Shown here one piece after another: positions 33,450 to 62,909 of a stretch of DNA of 64,000 bases; position 1 is the first letter of the stretch; every line of letters starts with the position of its first letter. The notes beneath the pieces are model-generated. The model worked only from the letters and a program-made list of their open reading frames with translations, made no database searches and was not told where the DNA came from. A program made the translations under genes and the position numbers. Origin of the DNA: Dendrophyllia cribrosa (taxonomy: Eukaryota; Cnidaria; Anthozoa; Scleractinia; Dendrophylliidae); assembly GCA_024195265.1 (NCBI GenBank), contig JAJLRJ010000004.1, positions 35,517,030-35,581,029 of the forward strand. Reading direction: 5' to 3'.

Positions 33450-35657
33450 ATGGAAGTTAGCAAGGGTTGTGGTGAAGAAACAGACAATAAGGACAATTCG
33501 GCTTTCCTCTTCAAAGATGAAGGTAAGATGTTTAATATTCAGTAAAACTTATTGCGTCGACGAAGGAGACGCTTCCTAATGTTGTCGGCTAAGCGGAACG
33601 AATCGAGAAAAGTGTCGGTACCAAATCTGGGTATATACTTCATGCTAACACACCATATAGGGATCCTATCATATAGGGATCCTAAAAACTCATTTTAAAA
33701 TGGTTAGCTTTTATTTACTGTTGTGGGTAGTGATATCCATAACAGTAAATAAAAGCTAACCATTTTAAAATGAGTTTTTAGCTCTAAATAAGTGCCGGAT
33801 TCTTTGATGTGCATAAATTAATACCCACCATGAAGTATATCCCCAAATCTGCGCCATCTTGAAACGTCACAATAGTATCCAGCATGCTTAGCGCGTCGTC
33901 TAGGCGGGACGAATCGAGAAAAGTGTCGGTACCAAATCTGCGCCATCTTGATTAAACATATGCTGAATGCAACTTCCAGACATTGAGATCTCTACATTTA
34001 TTTAGTTGGTAAAATCCTTGTGGATATCACACCAAGTACTGAGGCGTATCATTTCAGAATCGGAGAAATATAAACCGAAATGAAATCAAGACAAATATAC
34101 TATTTATGTCGGAAAAATCTGAGACCTTTCGGAGTACACAGCACGGCAGAATTGAAGGATTTTGCCCGATTCCACGGCGATAGCATGAATTTGTTTGACG
34201 TCGGCCCGACGTTTTTGCCTGCGTGACATATCTCGTGACATAGCCCCTTTCAACAATGGCTGAAACTGAGGTACTACGTAGGTCAAGACGAGGTGCTAGG
34301 GTATAAGGAGACGCACTATAATCCATGATTACTACTAGTATTTTTATATATGCGTGTAAAAATATCTCTCTCTTGTCCCACATTTAACAAAACTGCCATA
34401 TTTCCAGGTCAAAGGTAAACTTGATGCACCAGTCGATCAATTTCAGCTTAGGAGACCCAGGAATTCGAGTGAGGTGCAGGATTGCAGAAAATTAATTCAG
34501 TTTTTTTTAGAACGAAGCATGATACAATGGGATGTATTGTTATTCAATGAGATAGAAATATGATTTCCATCTCATTAAACTAATTTTCTTCGAACCTGCA
34601 CCTAAGGGCCTGGTTGCACTACAGTCAAAAACAAAAAATAGCCCGTGCAAAAATCGAGGAAAACAAAAGAAACGGCTCCGGTGGGACACGCTTTTTGTGG
34701 AATGTTTTTGTTTTTATGTCATTTTGCAAGGGCTAATTTTTGTTTTTGACTGTAGTGCGACTAGGACCCTAGTGAAGAATTCGGACTGAATTTTAATTTT
34801 AAAAAAAAGTTGTTCAATCAGACTAGAACTAAACAATCATCCTTAAACTAATCTAGAGTTTTCTGTTCTTATGTAGACTCGTTGGATGTTGATTTATATG
34901 GAGACCTGTCTGTTGACCTCAACCAAGAAATGACTTATCCTGAGGTGATTAATTCATATTTTGAACATTAGCATTCAGCATCAATTTAAACGTTGCTTTG
35001 TAGCTTTGTTGTCGTACCAACATCATGGCGACATGTATATGCATGAAGATCAGTGATCAAAAATCATTCTGATTTATTTGTATTTGTTTTATTTTCAGTT
35101 GAAAAAACTCTATGAAGAAAGCCAGCAAAAAATAAAAAAGCTTGAAATTGAGGTTAGTAATTTTTAAAAGTAAAGAGAATCTATGTAAAAATGCTCTTTT
35201 CCAGATCATATAACTTATTAGAATGCCACAAATAGATATTAATTTTATCACAAGTTTGAAAGGTACATGTACAACTGTAAGTAAATGTAAACTCACACAC
35301 GAGCCACAGGTGTCTGACGTGACTGGAGGTTTTAGGCTGCTGGGTGTATTGGGGTCGGATTCTAGTGCTAGGATCATCCTAGATGGCAGATCAACTTCTA
35401 GACCTTCTAGGGCCTGTTAAGATGGAAGGAAGGTGATCTTTCATTGCAATTAATGGTCTTTAGTATCTAAAGATGACAAAGATTATTTTTTTTAGAGTCA
35501 GAAACTAAAAGATGAAAACCTTGTGCTGAAGAAGAACATCTCAAGCTTATACCTCACTGCACGAGAGGAGATTAAACGTAAAGATGCGCAAATCAAAACT
35601 CTTCAGCACAATGAAGTCAGAAACAGGCGAATCTTGGCGGCAACATCTCAACAATGA
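33450..35657 (+). CDS. Short FLASH/CASP8AP2 N-terminus-like coiled-coil protein, 118 aa
   Basis: Four exons: 33450-33522, 34877-34944, 35099-35152, 35496-35657, all GT-AG with matching phases (357 nt including TGA). The N-terminus is acidic, followed by DSLDVDLYGDLS, comparable to the SLDIY acidic patch of FLASH. Then comes a Lys/Glu heptad coiled coil from LKKLYEES through LKKNISSLYLTAREEIKRKD, which closely follows the NIS-L-TAR-EI-RKD pattern of the FLASH dimerisation helix. FLASH acts in histone pre-mRNA 3' processing and histone locus bodies; vertebrate FLASH is about 2000 residues, so this would be only its N-terminal module. The stop lies in the last exon, with AATAAA 124 bp downstream. 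Homology is by pattern recall; another coiled-coil family is possible. Confidence 0.72.
33621..33851. mobile_element. MITE with 9-bp duplication and a perfect 40-bp hairpin
   Basis: The element (33630-33842) has ends GGTATATACTTCATG and its near reverse complement, flanked by CCAAATCTG at 33621-33629 and 33843-33851. Inside, 33683-33722 and 33741-33780 are perfect 40-nt reverse complements around an 18-nt loop. The surrounding host sequence is tandemly duplicated: ACGAATCGAGAAAAGTGTC recurs near 33910. It lies in intron 1 of the FLASH-like gene. Confidence 0.83.
34085..34290. repeat. Dispersed repeat family C (copy 1)
   Basis: Contains TCTGAGACCTTTCGGAGT, CAGCACGGCAGAA and GGCCCGACGTTTT. A second copy on the opposite strand is at about 58975-59150, with the same block order. 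No termini or coding frame could be defined. Confidence 0.7.
34608..34771. mobile_element. MITE with ~40-bp inverted ends
   Basis: The left end AGGGCCTGGTTGCACTACAG continues as a run matching the reverse complement of the right end (CTGTAGTGCGACTAGGACCCT), including TTTTTGTTTTTGACTG on both sides. No coding capacity; in intron 1 of the FLASH-like gene. Confidence 0.75.
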
Positions 35658-36250
35658 ACCATCAGCTTAAGTTATTAACATGGAGAAAAGTTTATCAGTG
35701 TTGACACTCACTGAAAACATGGGAGACATGCAACATGAGGTCAATAAGACAGCTTTTGCTGCAATTTAATGAGGCACAGAAATAAACATTACTTATAAAA
35801 GTGCACTGGTCACAGTTTACAATAATTTAACAGGAGAAAGTTGTCCATTACCAGATTCAAACCTTCAGTTTGCGAATGAAATCCTTAATTTTGATATTTC
35901 AAATGAAAGCTACATAGTCTAACATTTGGTAGTACTTTTCAATGTTACTGTTTACTATGCTATACAACTGAAGATGACTGTATAACTTATGAGAGGTGAG
36001 AGGTGGGGTGAGAGACTTATTTTGTTTTGCAAGATAAGGGCGCCCTCCCCTAAATCCACCACTGACTTCATGTATGGTGAACTTTTATATATGAGGACGC
36101 TTTGAGATGCCTAACATGGAATAGGTGTTGATCATCATGTTTTATTGCACCAATGACTGTTAACAATATTATTTTACATTTCTTCTCTGTATAATACACC
36201 TGTACATGCGTTTACTAAATGCGCTTCCTTTTCGGACTAAGTGAGTCTTA

Positions 36251-36360
36251 CCTACAGACACCTCTCTATACAGACAGTTCTTTTGGTCCCGAAGATACAA
36301 AAATTCATACAATCCCTACCTCTATAATATGGTCACGTCTATAATGCGGACACTTGGGTT
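36251..36360. mobile_element. Relic of pogo-type MITE
   Basis: Matches the interior of the complete copy at 58567-58744 over about 110 bp (shared GATACAAAAATTCATACAAT and CCCTACCTCTATAAT); terminal repeats are gone. Confidence 0.7.
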
Positions 36361-37644
36361 ACATCGTTGATTTCAAAAATAAAATACAGTTAACTCTCTT
36401 GAAGATAGATCAGTGGCATTTTTTTTTTCTTTTGCAAAATATATATAGAGGCAGGGGAGCCCTACATTTGCCACTTTAGACAGTATTGGGACCAACGCTA
36501 ATTGCCCATCTTTAGCGAGTTTTCCATCTTAAAGAGAGTTCAGTCACAATATCAATATTATACAGTGACTGGATTGCAGAAGAAATCAACTAAGGTGTCA
36601 GTTTTATGGAGGTCTCTGTCTTAGAGAGGTGTCCATTATGAAAGAGGTGACTGCACAGGCCCCAGAAAAAAAAATTGAAAACAACGCTAATTGGGGGGGG
36701 GGGGGGGGAGGGGTATACTCGAGTACAATAGCGACGGGTTGGTGCAAAGGCCTTATAACAATAACAAAAATATTTTAACAGGAAGCCTACATCACAAATG
36801 TGGTTTTCAATGGGGGTTTACAACAATTTGCAATCTTAAGACGTTTTTTGGGCTGGACATTTTGTGCAGACTTTCTTTGGGTGAAAGATTTTGGTAAGGA
36901 CTTTATTTGGGGTTGGCAAAAAATGTTTGCAGTAAGAAAAGGTACTTTTTGGAGTTAAGTTCTGGGTGCCCGTTGGATTTTTTTTTGAGTCTGGTTTTAG
37001 ACTAGTACGACTTTTTTTATGTTTGGCCTCATTTGCACCTCCCCATTACTATTATAGCTGAGTTCTGTATTAAAATAATGATCAAATTAGTAATAAATTC
37101 AATAAAATATTAATTAACAACTGAATTGGTTTATTTCATTGACAGGAATGTTCCAGAAATTAATTTTCATTTAAGAACATTTAATGAAAAATAATTTGCA
37201 CACAAAAATCCAATATCATTTCAGGTCCTGTCATTTTTTTTTTTAACTTTGGATTTTGGAAAGATATAAACTTAAGATACTTACAGTATGTATGTACAAG
37301 TAATACAAACAAAATTTGCTGAACTTTGGCTGGTAAGCCACACTTTTTGGAAGAAAACGAGAGCTAAAGTAAGAAATGTGCAGCTTTTATGTACATTCAC
37401 AAATATTTAAATACAGTTTGTATTAAAATTAAAATCCCCATTGTATTCTATGTCAGGAACCAAAGTACTAATTAAAAGTTAATAAACACGAAGTTCCAGT
37501 ATAAAAGAAGCATGGCCTGGCCATTCTCACCTCAAGTTGTCAATCAACCACTGAATGATTAACAACTGACAATGCGTCATTACTAAGACCATTGCTAACA
37601 CAATTTGGAAAAACTTTATGAAAGTCATCAGAAGTCTTTATGAA

Positions 37645-37880
37645 TAGGCCATTTCCGAGTTGCCTTTAGCCTCTCTATCAAAGCGAGGCTAGGTGCGAAA
37701 CCTTTCATATGGAAATGAGTTTTCATTCACATGCAAAGAAGTTTTATTTGCATGTGAATGAAAACTCATTTAAATAAATAAAACTTCTTTGCATGTGAAT
37801 GAAAACTCATTTCCATATGAAAGGTTTCGCACCTAGCCTCGCTTTGATAGAGAGGCTAAAGGCAACTCGGAAATGGCCTA
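37645..37880. mobile_element. TA-flanked palindromic MITE
   Basis: The element (37647-37878) is almost entirely an inverted repeat with arms of about 100 bp and ends GGCCATTTCCGAGTTGCCTT. TA lies on both sides (37645-37646 and 37879-37880), as for Tc1/mariner-type elements. Confidence 0.85.
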
Positions 37881-38234
37881 TTTCTTTTTTTTTGCTTTAG
37901 TAAAATCTTGGAGGTTTAATTAGGTTTTTGAAGCAAATTATATTTAAAGGACGCGCAAGTTAACCACATTTTGTGACTGAAAGATGCCTTAATTTGCATT
38001 TCACACCCAAAAGGTGTGAAATGGGGGAGAAGCTAAGCCTTTTATACCAGAACTGTGGTTTAAGGTCTTTCAAGTAAGTAAAGGTTGTGGTGTATATGTG
38101 GGTAAATTTGATATTTTCAAGACAGAGTAGGCTTCCTCTAAAATGGTTGCTCAAATTCAGCTCCAAATGTCTACCTTAGAAATTTTAAAGTCGATATCCT
38201 AGCTGAAATTTGTCGTTTAAAGTGGCAATTCAAA

Positions 38235-38420
38235 GGCTTGTATGAGCCAACTCAAATACAAAACAACGTTCAGACTGTCTGCTTTCCTTGGTGTCTTGCT
38301 CCACCGACCCACACCTTTTCCTCCCTACAACACCATCCCCATGGCTTTGACAGGTGACCATTACATATCGCGGGATCAATATTTTCATCCGATCAACCAA
38401 GTGAAAATTTGCATATTATT
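38235..38420. repeat. Dispersed repeat family B (copy 2, diverged)
   Basis: Shares AATACAAAACAA, TTGCTCCA and CATCCCCATGG with the other two copies in the same order. Confidence 0.5.
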
Positions 38421-39744
38421 TTTTTCCACGAGTTAAAAAGAGAACAAATTGATACTGTCAGAGGTGCACAGCCAGCACACAAAAAATTATTAAACATCCA
38501 CTGATGGATGATGCAATGGCCATTTGAACTTGCTACCATCAAATAACAACTTTATATTTAATACTAGAAGTACATGTAATCGTAAATTAAAAGAGTGTGT
38601 TCGATCCGGGAGGAGTCTGAGCATGAGAACGAAAATGAGGCCTGGAGTGGGTACCAGTTCCCAGCTGAGAGGTGCCCCTGAAAAAATTAATGTGCGGGGC
38701 AACTAATTTGGCATTGACCCAAAAAATCTCAAAAAAGTCTGCCTTCAAGAGATAAAGAAGCACTCTGAAATGATCAGTGAGTATATACAAATCCAAACAT
38801 TTTGTGATTTCTTATTGCAAATTAATTCATGTGCCCAATTTAACCTCTTTCTTTTTTTGGTATGAAAAGTTGTAGTAAATTATTAGTCCTTGACCCTCTT
38901 TGGTAAGTAAAAATAAATTCTAAGAAACTTGTAATAAAGATTAACTGCAGTAAGAATAGAGGTTTGTACAATCTCTTTCTGGTTTTGGTATTAGTAGTTG
39001 TAATAAAAATTATAGTCCCAACCCCATTTGGTATTAAGTAAATAAAAATTCAAAGAAACTTGTAAAATAAATACTGTCAGTCTACTATTATTGATATCAG
39101 ACATCCTTTGAAAAGTTTGAAAATTATTGACAGCAAGACGACCTCGAGATTTTTTAGTGCGGAACTTACAATGAATGAATTCAAACTCACAGTCACTTAT
39201 CAGTATACCTTTTTAAAGGTATACTGATATTTTAAAAATAAAACCATGGCCAACGACCGTTAAACAGGCTGATTTTCAAGCCATTTCAAATGATGTCTGG
39301 CATAATTAACCTCAACCCATAAGTGACAACCCCATTAAATGGACCACTTAGATGGTTAAAATCTTTGAGACCACTTGTAAGCAACCACCTTTGCTGCCAT
39401 TTTGAGTGAGCACTTATGAGGGGTTCAACTATGGCCCAAGCCATACCATTGAGACTGTAATATCTTGAGCTAAATTTGAGATGGCAAGACTACATTTTTC
39501 TACAAGCCGGAGACTTTGACCTCTAAAATGCAAGATAGAGACTTGCATGTAGACTCTGGTTGGAATTGGCTTCATGAAAAATTTGAGACTCAGATGTGCA
39601 AACAGCTCAAAAAATGAGCCTTTGGTAATTCCACTAAAATTTTATGAGACCCAAAATTTTTGGAAAGACTATTTGCCACCCCTATATTTGCATGACATGC
39701 TTTTGACCATACACATTCACAATGGAGTTTTTTTACTTTGCCTA

Positions 39745-40108
39745 ACCCTTCAACTCCCAAAAAACAAAATTCAAGAAAAATCCCAAATTTCATTTTGTAA
39801 AATATTAATTACAAAACAAATGGTACCTTGCAAAAGTACTGCCAAAGAGGTTTCATTTGAATGGTCACACCATAGGATTTCATCTACAGACTTAAAAGTT
39901 AGAACAAATGGTACCATACAAAAGTACTGCCAAAGAGGTTTCATTTGAATGGTCACACCATAGGATTTCATCAACAGACTCAAAAGTTAGAACAAATGGT
40001 ACCATGCAAAAGTACTGCTGAAGAGGTTTCATTTGAATGGTCACACCATAGGATTTTTCAGACTGAAAAGTTAGAACTACATTTCATGTGGGAGAGGAAG
40101 GGTTAACC
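39745..40108. repeat. Family A copy 5 with internal 88-bp triplication
   Basis: Within this copy a unit of 88 bp beginning ACAAATGGTACC recurs at 39816, 39904 and 39992. The other family A copies have it once. Confidence 0.85.
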
Positions 40109-40716
40109 AATCAAAATGCAACTGACTTGGACATTAGTAGCAGTAAATGTTGCTTTAATTGCGACTGTTTGATCTTCGATTAGCTGTGAATTTCAAATGG
40201 CCAAAAGAAACATGCCCTTAGTAATAAAATTATGACTTTTAAGACAAATATTAAATAATTTATATAATTAAATTTGAATGCCAATGGTATAGCAATAAAA
40301 ATAGTATAAAATAATTATTATTAATACTTTTTAAAACTAGCTCCACATTCATTTTAACATTCCCCTTCAGGTTACATCTCTTAAAACTAAAAAGGGAACA
40401 TTTGATCAGCTTCCACATGAAACGTTTGTTTCAAGTGATTACAAAATGAAAAAAAAAAGCTAAAATATGACTGTTGGTTTGAATAAGAAAGCAAAATGGC
40501 CTATAAAGGAGGACAAGATTGAAATGAGAAAAAAACGCAACTTTAATAATTAAGAAATTGTGGTTCCCAAGTGTAAAATATCCAATCACTTTATATTTAA
40601 CATAACCAGTGAGTACCCTCAACAATTTTTACATTAAAAATTGTTCCACAAAAGAAAAGGAAAAAGGATTAAAAAGAGATTGATATACTTAAAAATTATG
40701 ATAAACAACATGACAA

Positions 40717-58102
<17,386 letters not shown>

Positions 58103-58456
58103 TTTCAGTTGACCCCTTTTGGAAATCGACAAAAGAGCACAACTCCTTGCTTCTTTCTCGACTCGAACTCTCACGTCGTCTGGCGGTCGACTGAGCTCGA
58201 GAGTCAGTGGTACATTTATCCAGCGGTATCACCATAGAAACGAGTAAGCACTTCATATATTAAGATTGTTATGTACCTCACATGATGTGATGGGATAAAA
58301 GACCCTTTTAATAAATACCAGAATGCATCACATTCCGCTATCGATGTCAAATGTATTCTTTTGAATTGCAAGAGAATTCAAAAGAATATGTTTGACGTCA
58401 TTAGCGGAAAATGATGCATCGTGGTATTTATTAAAAGTGTCTATATATTGTTCAGG

Positions 58457-58790
58457 AATAATTAACAACTATTCACCGAAGTGGAGGTGGGTAGTGGTGG
58501 ATATTTACCGAGCCGCGAAGCGGCGAGGTAAATATCCACCACTACCCACCTACACTGAGGTGAATACAGTCGAACCTCTCCTTGCGGACACCTCCATAAT
58601 ACGGACACCTCTCTATTACGGACAGTTCTCTTGGTCCCTAAGATACAAAAATTCATACAATCCCTACCTCTATAATACGGACACCTCTATAATACGGACA
58701 CTTTGGTCTGTCCCTTTGGTGTCCGTATTAAGGAGGTTCGACTGTAGTTGTTTTAGTATATACTGAAACAGTGAGATAATATAACGAAAA
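58457..58790. mobile_element. Palindromic MITE family E (copy 2) with nested pogo-type MITE
   Basis: The host palindrome pairs GTGGGTAGTGGTGGATATTT with AAATATCCACCACTACCCAC around a GAGCCGCGAAGCGGC turn. It is broken after GAGGTGAATA by an insertion and resumes at AGTTGTTTTAGTATATACTG. Confidence 0.8.
58565..58746. mobile_element. Pogo/Tigger-type MITE, 178 bp, TA duplication
   Basis: The element (58567-58744) has ends CAGTCGAACCTC and GAGGTTCGACTG with TA on each side. The interior is made of GGACACCTCTATAATAC-like repeats. Pogo-type elements insert at TA with CAGT-starting ends. Confidence 0.82.
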
Positions 58791-58974
58791 TGATGCTTTT
58801 AACTCATTTATTCAAACTTCAAACTTTCTTTATTTTTTACTCATTATTTTTTACAACTATATTTAAAAAAAATACCTACACACATTTTGAACTAAGTACT
58901 AATAATTTAAATAGTCAACGATTACAATTTTCGCGCGCAAATTGCTGGGAGGTGAATAGCTAAAAATTGAAAAC

Positions 58975-59150
58975 GTCGGGCTGACATAAATCAAATTTAC
59001 GCCATCGCCGTGGAATTCAATTCCACGGTGATGCCGTTCATGCCCAGTGGACAAAATCCTTCAGTTCTGCCGTGCTGTGCACTCCGAAAGGTCTCAGATT
59101 TTTCTTACATGTAAATAATCTATTTGTCTTGACTTTGTGTCGGGAATCAT
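58975..59150 (-). repeat. Dispersed repeat family C (copy 2)
   Basis: Opposite-strand counterpart of 34085-34290. The overlapping 110-residue ORF at 59038-59370 is not recognised as any domain. Confidence 0.65.
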
Positions 59151-59788
59151 ACGCCTCAGTATACGCGTTAATCAGTAGAGCATGGACGAAGGTTCTTCTC
59201 CGGTACAACCTAAGTGCTAATTGTTGTGGAATCAACCCAAAAGTTGTCAGTTTCTCCTCCTTTCTACGAAAGTAGTGACCCAGTAGAGTGCTTTCAGTGT
59301 GATCTGTCGTATTCAAGTTCACAATAAATGGATCACGTTTCTTGCAATACACCCATATCTGTTGTAGCAACTTGAGCTCGCTTGTTTGGCGAGCAAATTC
59401 CGTGAATACAATTGGCTATTTTTTTTAAGCTTTGATTGTCAAGTTGTATACTGAAACATTTATATCTATGTGTTGCAGTACAAGTCAAATAAAACGAAAA
59501 TTCTGCGCTGATAGGTGCTCTGTACATCGAAATACTACAGGTTCGTTTGGATTCAAAGTTAGACCCCTTCAGAGATACCAACCCCAAAAATTTGAAAAGC
59601 GGGAGACATTTTTATGAGTCGACTTGTTCTGGTTGACTTACAGATATCGGTTCTCGCAATTGTTTGACAGTGCAGTGGGGTCTTTAACAATCCATGACAG
59701 GATACGAGGATGACGGCTGATAGCGCGTGCAGTATAGAAATCGCCTAAAACAGTCTGTTCGATGTTTGATCTTTGTTTTGCTAGGGTC

Positions 59789-60122
59789 ACGACGTATTAA
59801 CCCTTTCGAGTTTTCTAACATTATGACCCTCCATAGTGTTGTAAGTCCTGCACTGGGGTTGGGCAACTTCTGACGGTCCCCGTGGTTCTTTAACGTCCCT
59901 CTTGTTCAGGGTTAGTGTAGTGCACGTGAGAGACGGGACCTACGGTTTAACGTCCTTATCCGAGAAGACGCGAATGTCTAACCATTTGCAGATGTTTGGA
60001 GCAAAGGCAGCACATTCTCCTCAATTATTTTAAAACCCTGAGTGGATCGTTCGGCCAGGATTCGAACACCCGACCTCTCGCACAACAGCCAAACGCTCTA
60101 CCACTGAGCTAACCGGTGTGCA
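59789..60122 (-). mobile_element. tRNA-derived SINE (tRNA-Asn-like head)
   Basis: On the minus strand 60118-60046 reads as a tRNA-like unit with A box TTAGCTCAGTGG and B box GTTCGAATCC; the anticodon arm TTGGCTGTTGTGC resembles tRNA-Asn. A body follows with GGATAAGGACGTTAAACC and CACGTGCACTACACTAACCC. The acceptor stem does not close, so it is not counted as a functional tRNA gene. Confidence 0.75.
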
Positions 60123-60549
60123 GCTGGTGGGCGGTCAGATCAGCGAGACCCATCGCAAAAACCTCGAGTTCAAAAACCTCTTGAAATCAGTTCTGGGTAA
60201 TAAATAATTTTTAACAAACTTAGAAAAGCATTTGGGATTCATTTGGAGGAAATTTTTTGATATTTTTGCGGTTTTATAATTTTAACAAATATTCCGGGCA
60301 TATTTCAGGTGTTCATGGTTTTTCTGGTCGCACTGTAAATGATTGATTTCATAGAAGACTAACAAATATGTAAGAAGAGTCAAACTGAGTTTTTACGCAA
60401 TAGGATTCAATGATTATTTTAACATGCGAATGAAAGGCATCTCGAGAACATAACACGATCCAAATCTAGTTTAGTAGATTATTAATTGATACAGCTTGTC
60501 AAGTTCAAAGGAAAAACTGCTTTCCACTAATGCACACAGTACTGATCGT

Positions 60550-62909
60550 TCAGCTGTGCAACATGTTATACTTCCTTGTGGCAGACTTTGCTGCACTAAG
60601 GAGATGTGGTGGGAACACAAACTTGCGCGATGGGTCTCGCTGTTCTAACTCCATCTTAATGGTAATAATGCTGCCAGGCAAGCGTCTCGGATGGATCGAG
60701 GTTGGGTCGGAAAGGTGTCTTGTTTTTCCTTATCATGGAAAAGACTCTTTCCTCGGCAGAATTTGAATGAGGCATTGTAAGGACCAATTTAGCTACTCGT
60801 GCCAATCTCTGGAACCTTAGCTGGCCATCGGGACGCCTCATGTTGCCCAGTTGGTTCCACACTGCATCAGCCTTTTGCTCATCTTTGCAACCCGGGTTCA
60901 ACTCTGATTCGTCTAGTAGGAGATAGTCATTTAACTCTTGTGAAAGCTCTTCTAACTCCACTGCTGAGTCAAAGGGCAGCAATGACGGGAATCTTCAAAC
61001 AAAACATACAAAATAGAATATTGAATTGAATTAAATTTTACAGTGCGACCAGGAAAACCGTGAACATCTTGTAAAATCAAATGGACCACTGAGAGCTCAA
61101 AATCCTCTTGAAATCAGTTATGGGAAATAAAATATTTTTTTAAGAAACTTAGACAAGCATTTGGGATTCATTTGGAAGAAATTTTTCGACATCATTGCGG
61201 TTTAATTCCTTTAACAAGGCGAATTTCAGGTGTTCATGGTTTTTCTGGTCGCACTGTAAATGATTGATTTCATAGAAGAATAACAATTATGTAAGATAAT
61301 GACTTACCTGTGCACAAAATATTGTGGCATGTCAACCTGGCAGTTCTCACGGTTGCTGAACTGTACAAATTGAGCGTTGACCAAAACAGGGTCGTTTACT
61401 GGCATATGTGTCACCGCGTACTCGAACGCAGTGGAGAAAACCCGCTTGACCCCCTCATAAAAACGGTTCTCGTCGCGCGATGATGCATCTCCTTCTGCTA
61501 GTAAGCGGTTCAGGGTTGTTTTTGTAAGGAACCCAATATCAAAACCAGATGCTGCAAAAAGGAGATAAAAGAATTGTTGTAAAACTTGAGCAACTGGAAT
61601 ACACAAATAAATCGTGTTGCATCCTATTGTTTTAAAGGACTAACTTGTTATACCGGATAAAACTTTGTTTAGAAAAAATTATTGTCGCAACACTGATGTA
61701 AACTTGATTACAAGGCGTCAATGAAAAAATCTCTCTGTTTCGATTCGGCCCAGTGGGGTTTTCAGCCCTTAGGTATATAAAAAATAAAAGTCGACCTCTT
61801 GCGACTTCGTGAGGGTGTGCAGAAGTTCAACAGTTCAAGAAACGACGGCAAGTAACAAAAACATCCCATATTCCAGCCCAAAAACCATCATGAGTAGTAA
61901 TAAATCATCCAATTTATAAAGAATCCAAATCAAATTGTCTGCATGATTTAGTATATAAAATAGTACCTCAGTTTTTCCAGGGTCGAGCGACCCCCCACAG
62001 TTTTTTGTGAAGTTCTACCCCGGGTAGGCTAGTATCATACCTTGCGACCACTGCTTGCTATCAAGGAGATCTTCGTGTGACTTTGCTGCTTTCACAGTAG
62101 CTGGAGGAATAAATTTGCAGGCCAGTAACCGCTGGAATCGCTGAAGCGCCTGCTCCTATCAGAGGGTCCCCTCTCTGATTGAACTGGTTGAGCTGAATAA
62201 AGATTTGCAGGGCGGACTGGTAGAATAGTAAATATACCTCCGTCATGGGCTCTTGAAAGGCTGCTTGAATCCTTTTAAATCGCGCTTGCGATGATTTCTC
62301 TGACAGGAAGTACGACTTCAGTGACTCATATTGCTGCAGTGCACGGGTGACACACTTTTCTAAGCTGAGCCATCTGGTGCTGGCATACTTAATAACTTGG
62401 CGGTACTCTTGGTCGCAGAATCCCGAGTATTCGACAAGTAGGTTCTTCATTTTGCTTGAGTGATCGAACCAGTAGTACAGGTCAACAAGGATATCGGATA
62501 ATCAAATCCGGTAGCTTCGGTGAAGACAGATGAGGCAGCAGCAGATGTGTTGTGAACTACGTGGCATGGACAGCCATTGAAAACTGACACGTCGGGGTTC
62601 TTTTCTTGTACCATTGTTTTGATTGAGTGTCGATTCCTCATGTTCACATTAGTGTTGTCGACGCCTACTGCAACGCAATTGCTCCACGGAACGTCAAATA
62701 ACGTCATACAGCGGTCGATGGCATTGAATATATCAAGGGCTGTGCCGCTGGGAGTCATGCACATATCCAAGAAACTGGTTTTGACCTTACCCACATTAAC
62801 GTCAAATATACGAACAGTAAGAGGATTCATCTTCTCCAAGCCGTTATCATTTGACCCATCTGTTGCAAGTGCATATGGGTATTTTTTCATGTGCTCAACA
62901 AGAGATTCC
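60550..62909 (-). pseudogene. hAT-superfamily transposase pseudogene, three frameshifts
   Basis: Exons 62909-62041, 61551-61308 and 60992-60550 with normal acceptors and donors. The first contains ALATDGSND (a likely catalytic Asp), VAVGVDNTNVN, CPCHVVHN (the hAT Cys/His insertion motif) and YASTRWLSLEKC. The last contains the C-terminal dimerisation block: RVAKLVLTMPHSNSAEERVF and RKNKTPFRP. The coding frame jumps at about 62497 (after GFDYP), about 62160 (after GDPLI) and about 60673 (after LDPSETL); each jump continues with sensible hAT-like sequence in a new frame. An inactive copy, formerly a transposase or a domesticated gene; the N-terminal zinc finger was not found. Confidence 0.78.
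61039..61258. mobile_element. TA-flanked MITE in the hAT pseudogene intron
   Basis: The element (61041-61256) has ends CAGTGCGACCAGGAAAACC and its near reverse complement, with TA at 61039-61040 and 61257-61258. A truncated copy lacking the left end lies at about 60160-60345, just past the pseudogene stop. Confidence 0.78.

Larger units (their letters stand above)
35658..40716. other. Intergenic region between two convergent genes
   Basis: Holds the probable 3' UTR of the FLASH-like gene (AATAAA at 35781-35786), a pogo-type relic, a TA-flanked palindromic MITE, a poly-G run at about 36692-36710, and families A and B. I see no further exon on either strand. Confidence 0.6.

Noticed and set aside
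58392..58766. 124-residue ORF
   Set aside because: Runs through two nested MITEs and is therefore incidental.
59038..59370. 110-residue minus-strand ORF
   Set aside because: Part of it is a dispersed repeat also found at 34085-34290, where the frame is not open; no domain recognised.
60046..60118. Functional tRNA-Asn gene
   Set aside because: A and B boxes are good, but the acceptor stem does not pair and a SINE body follows, so it is called a SINE.
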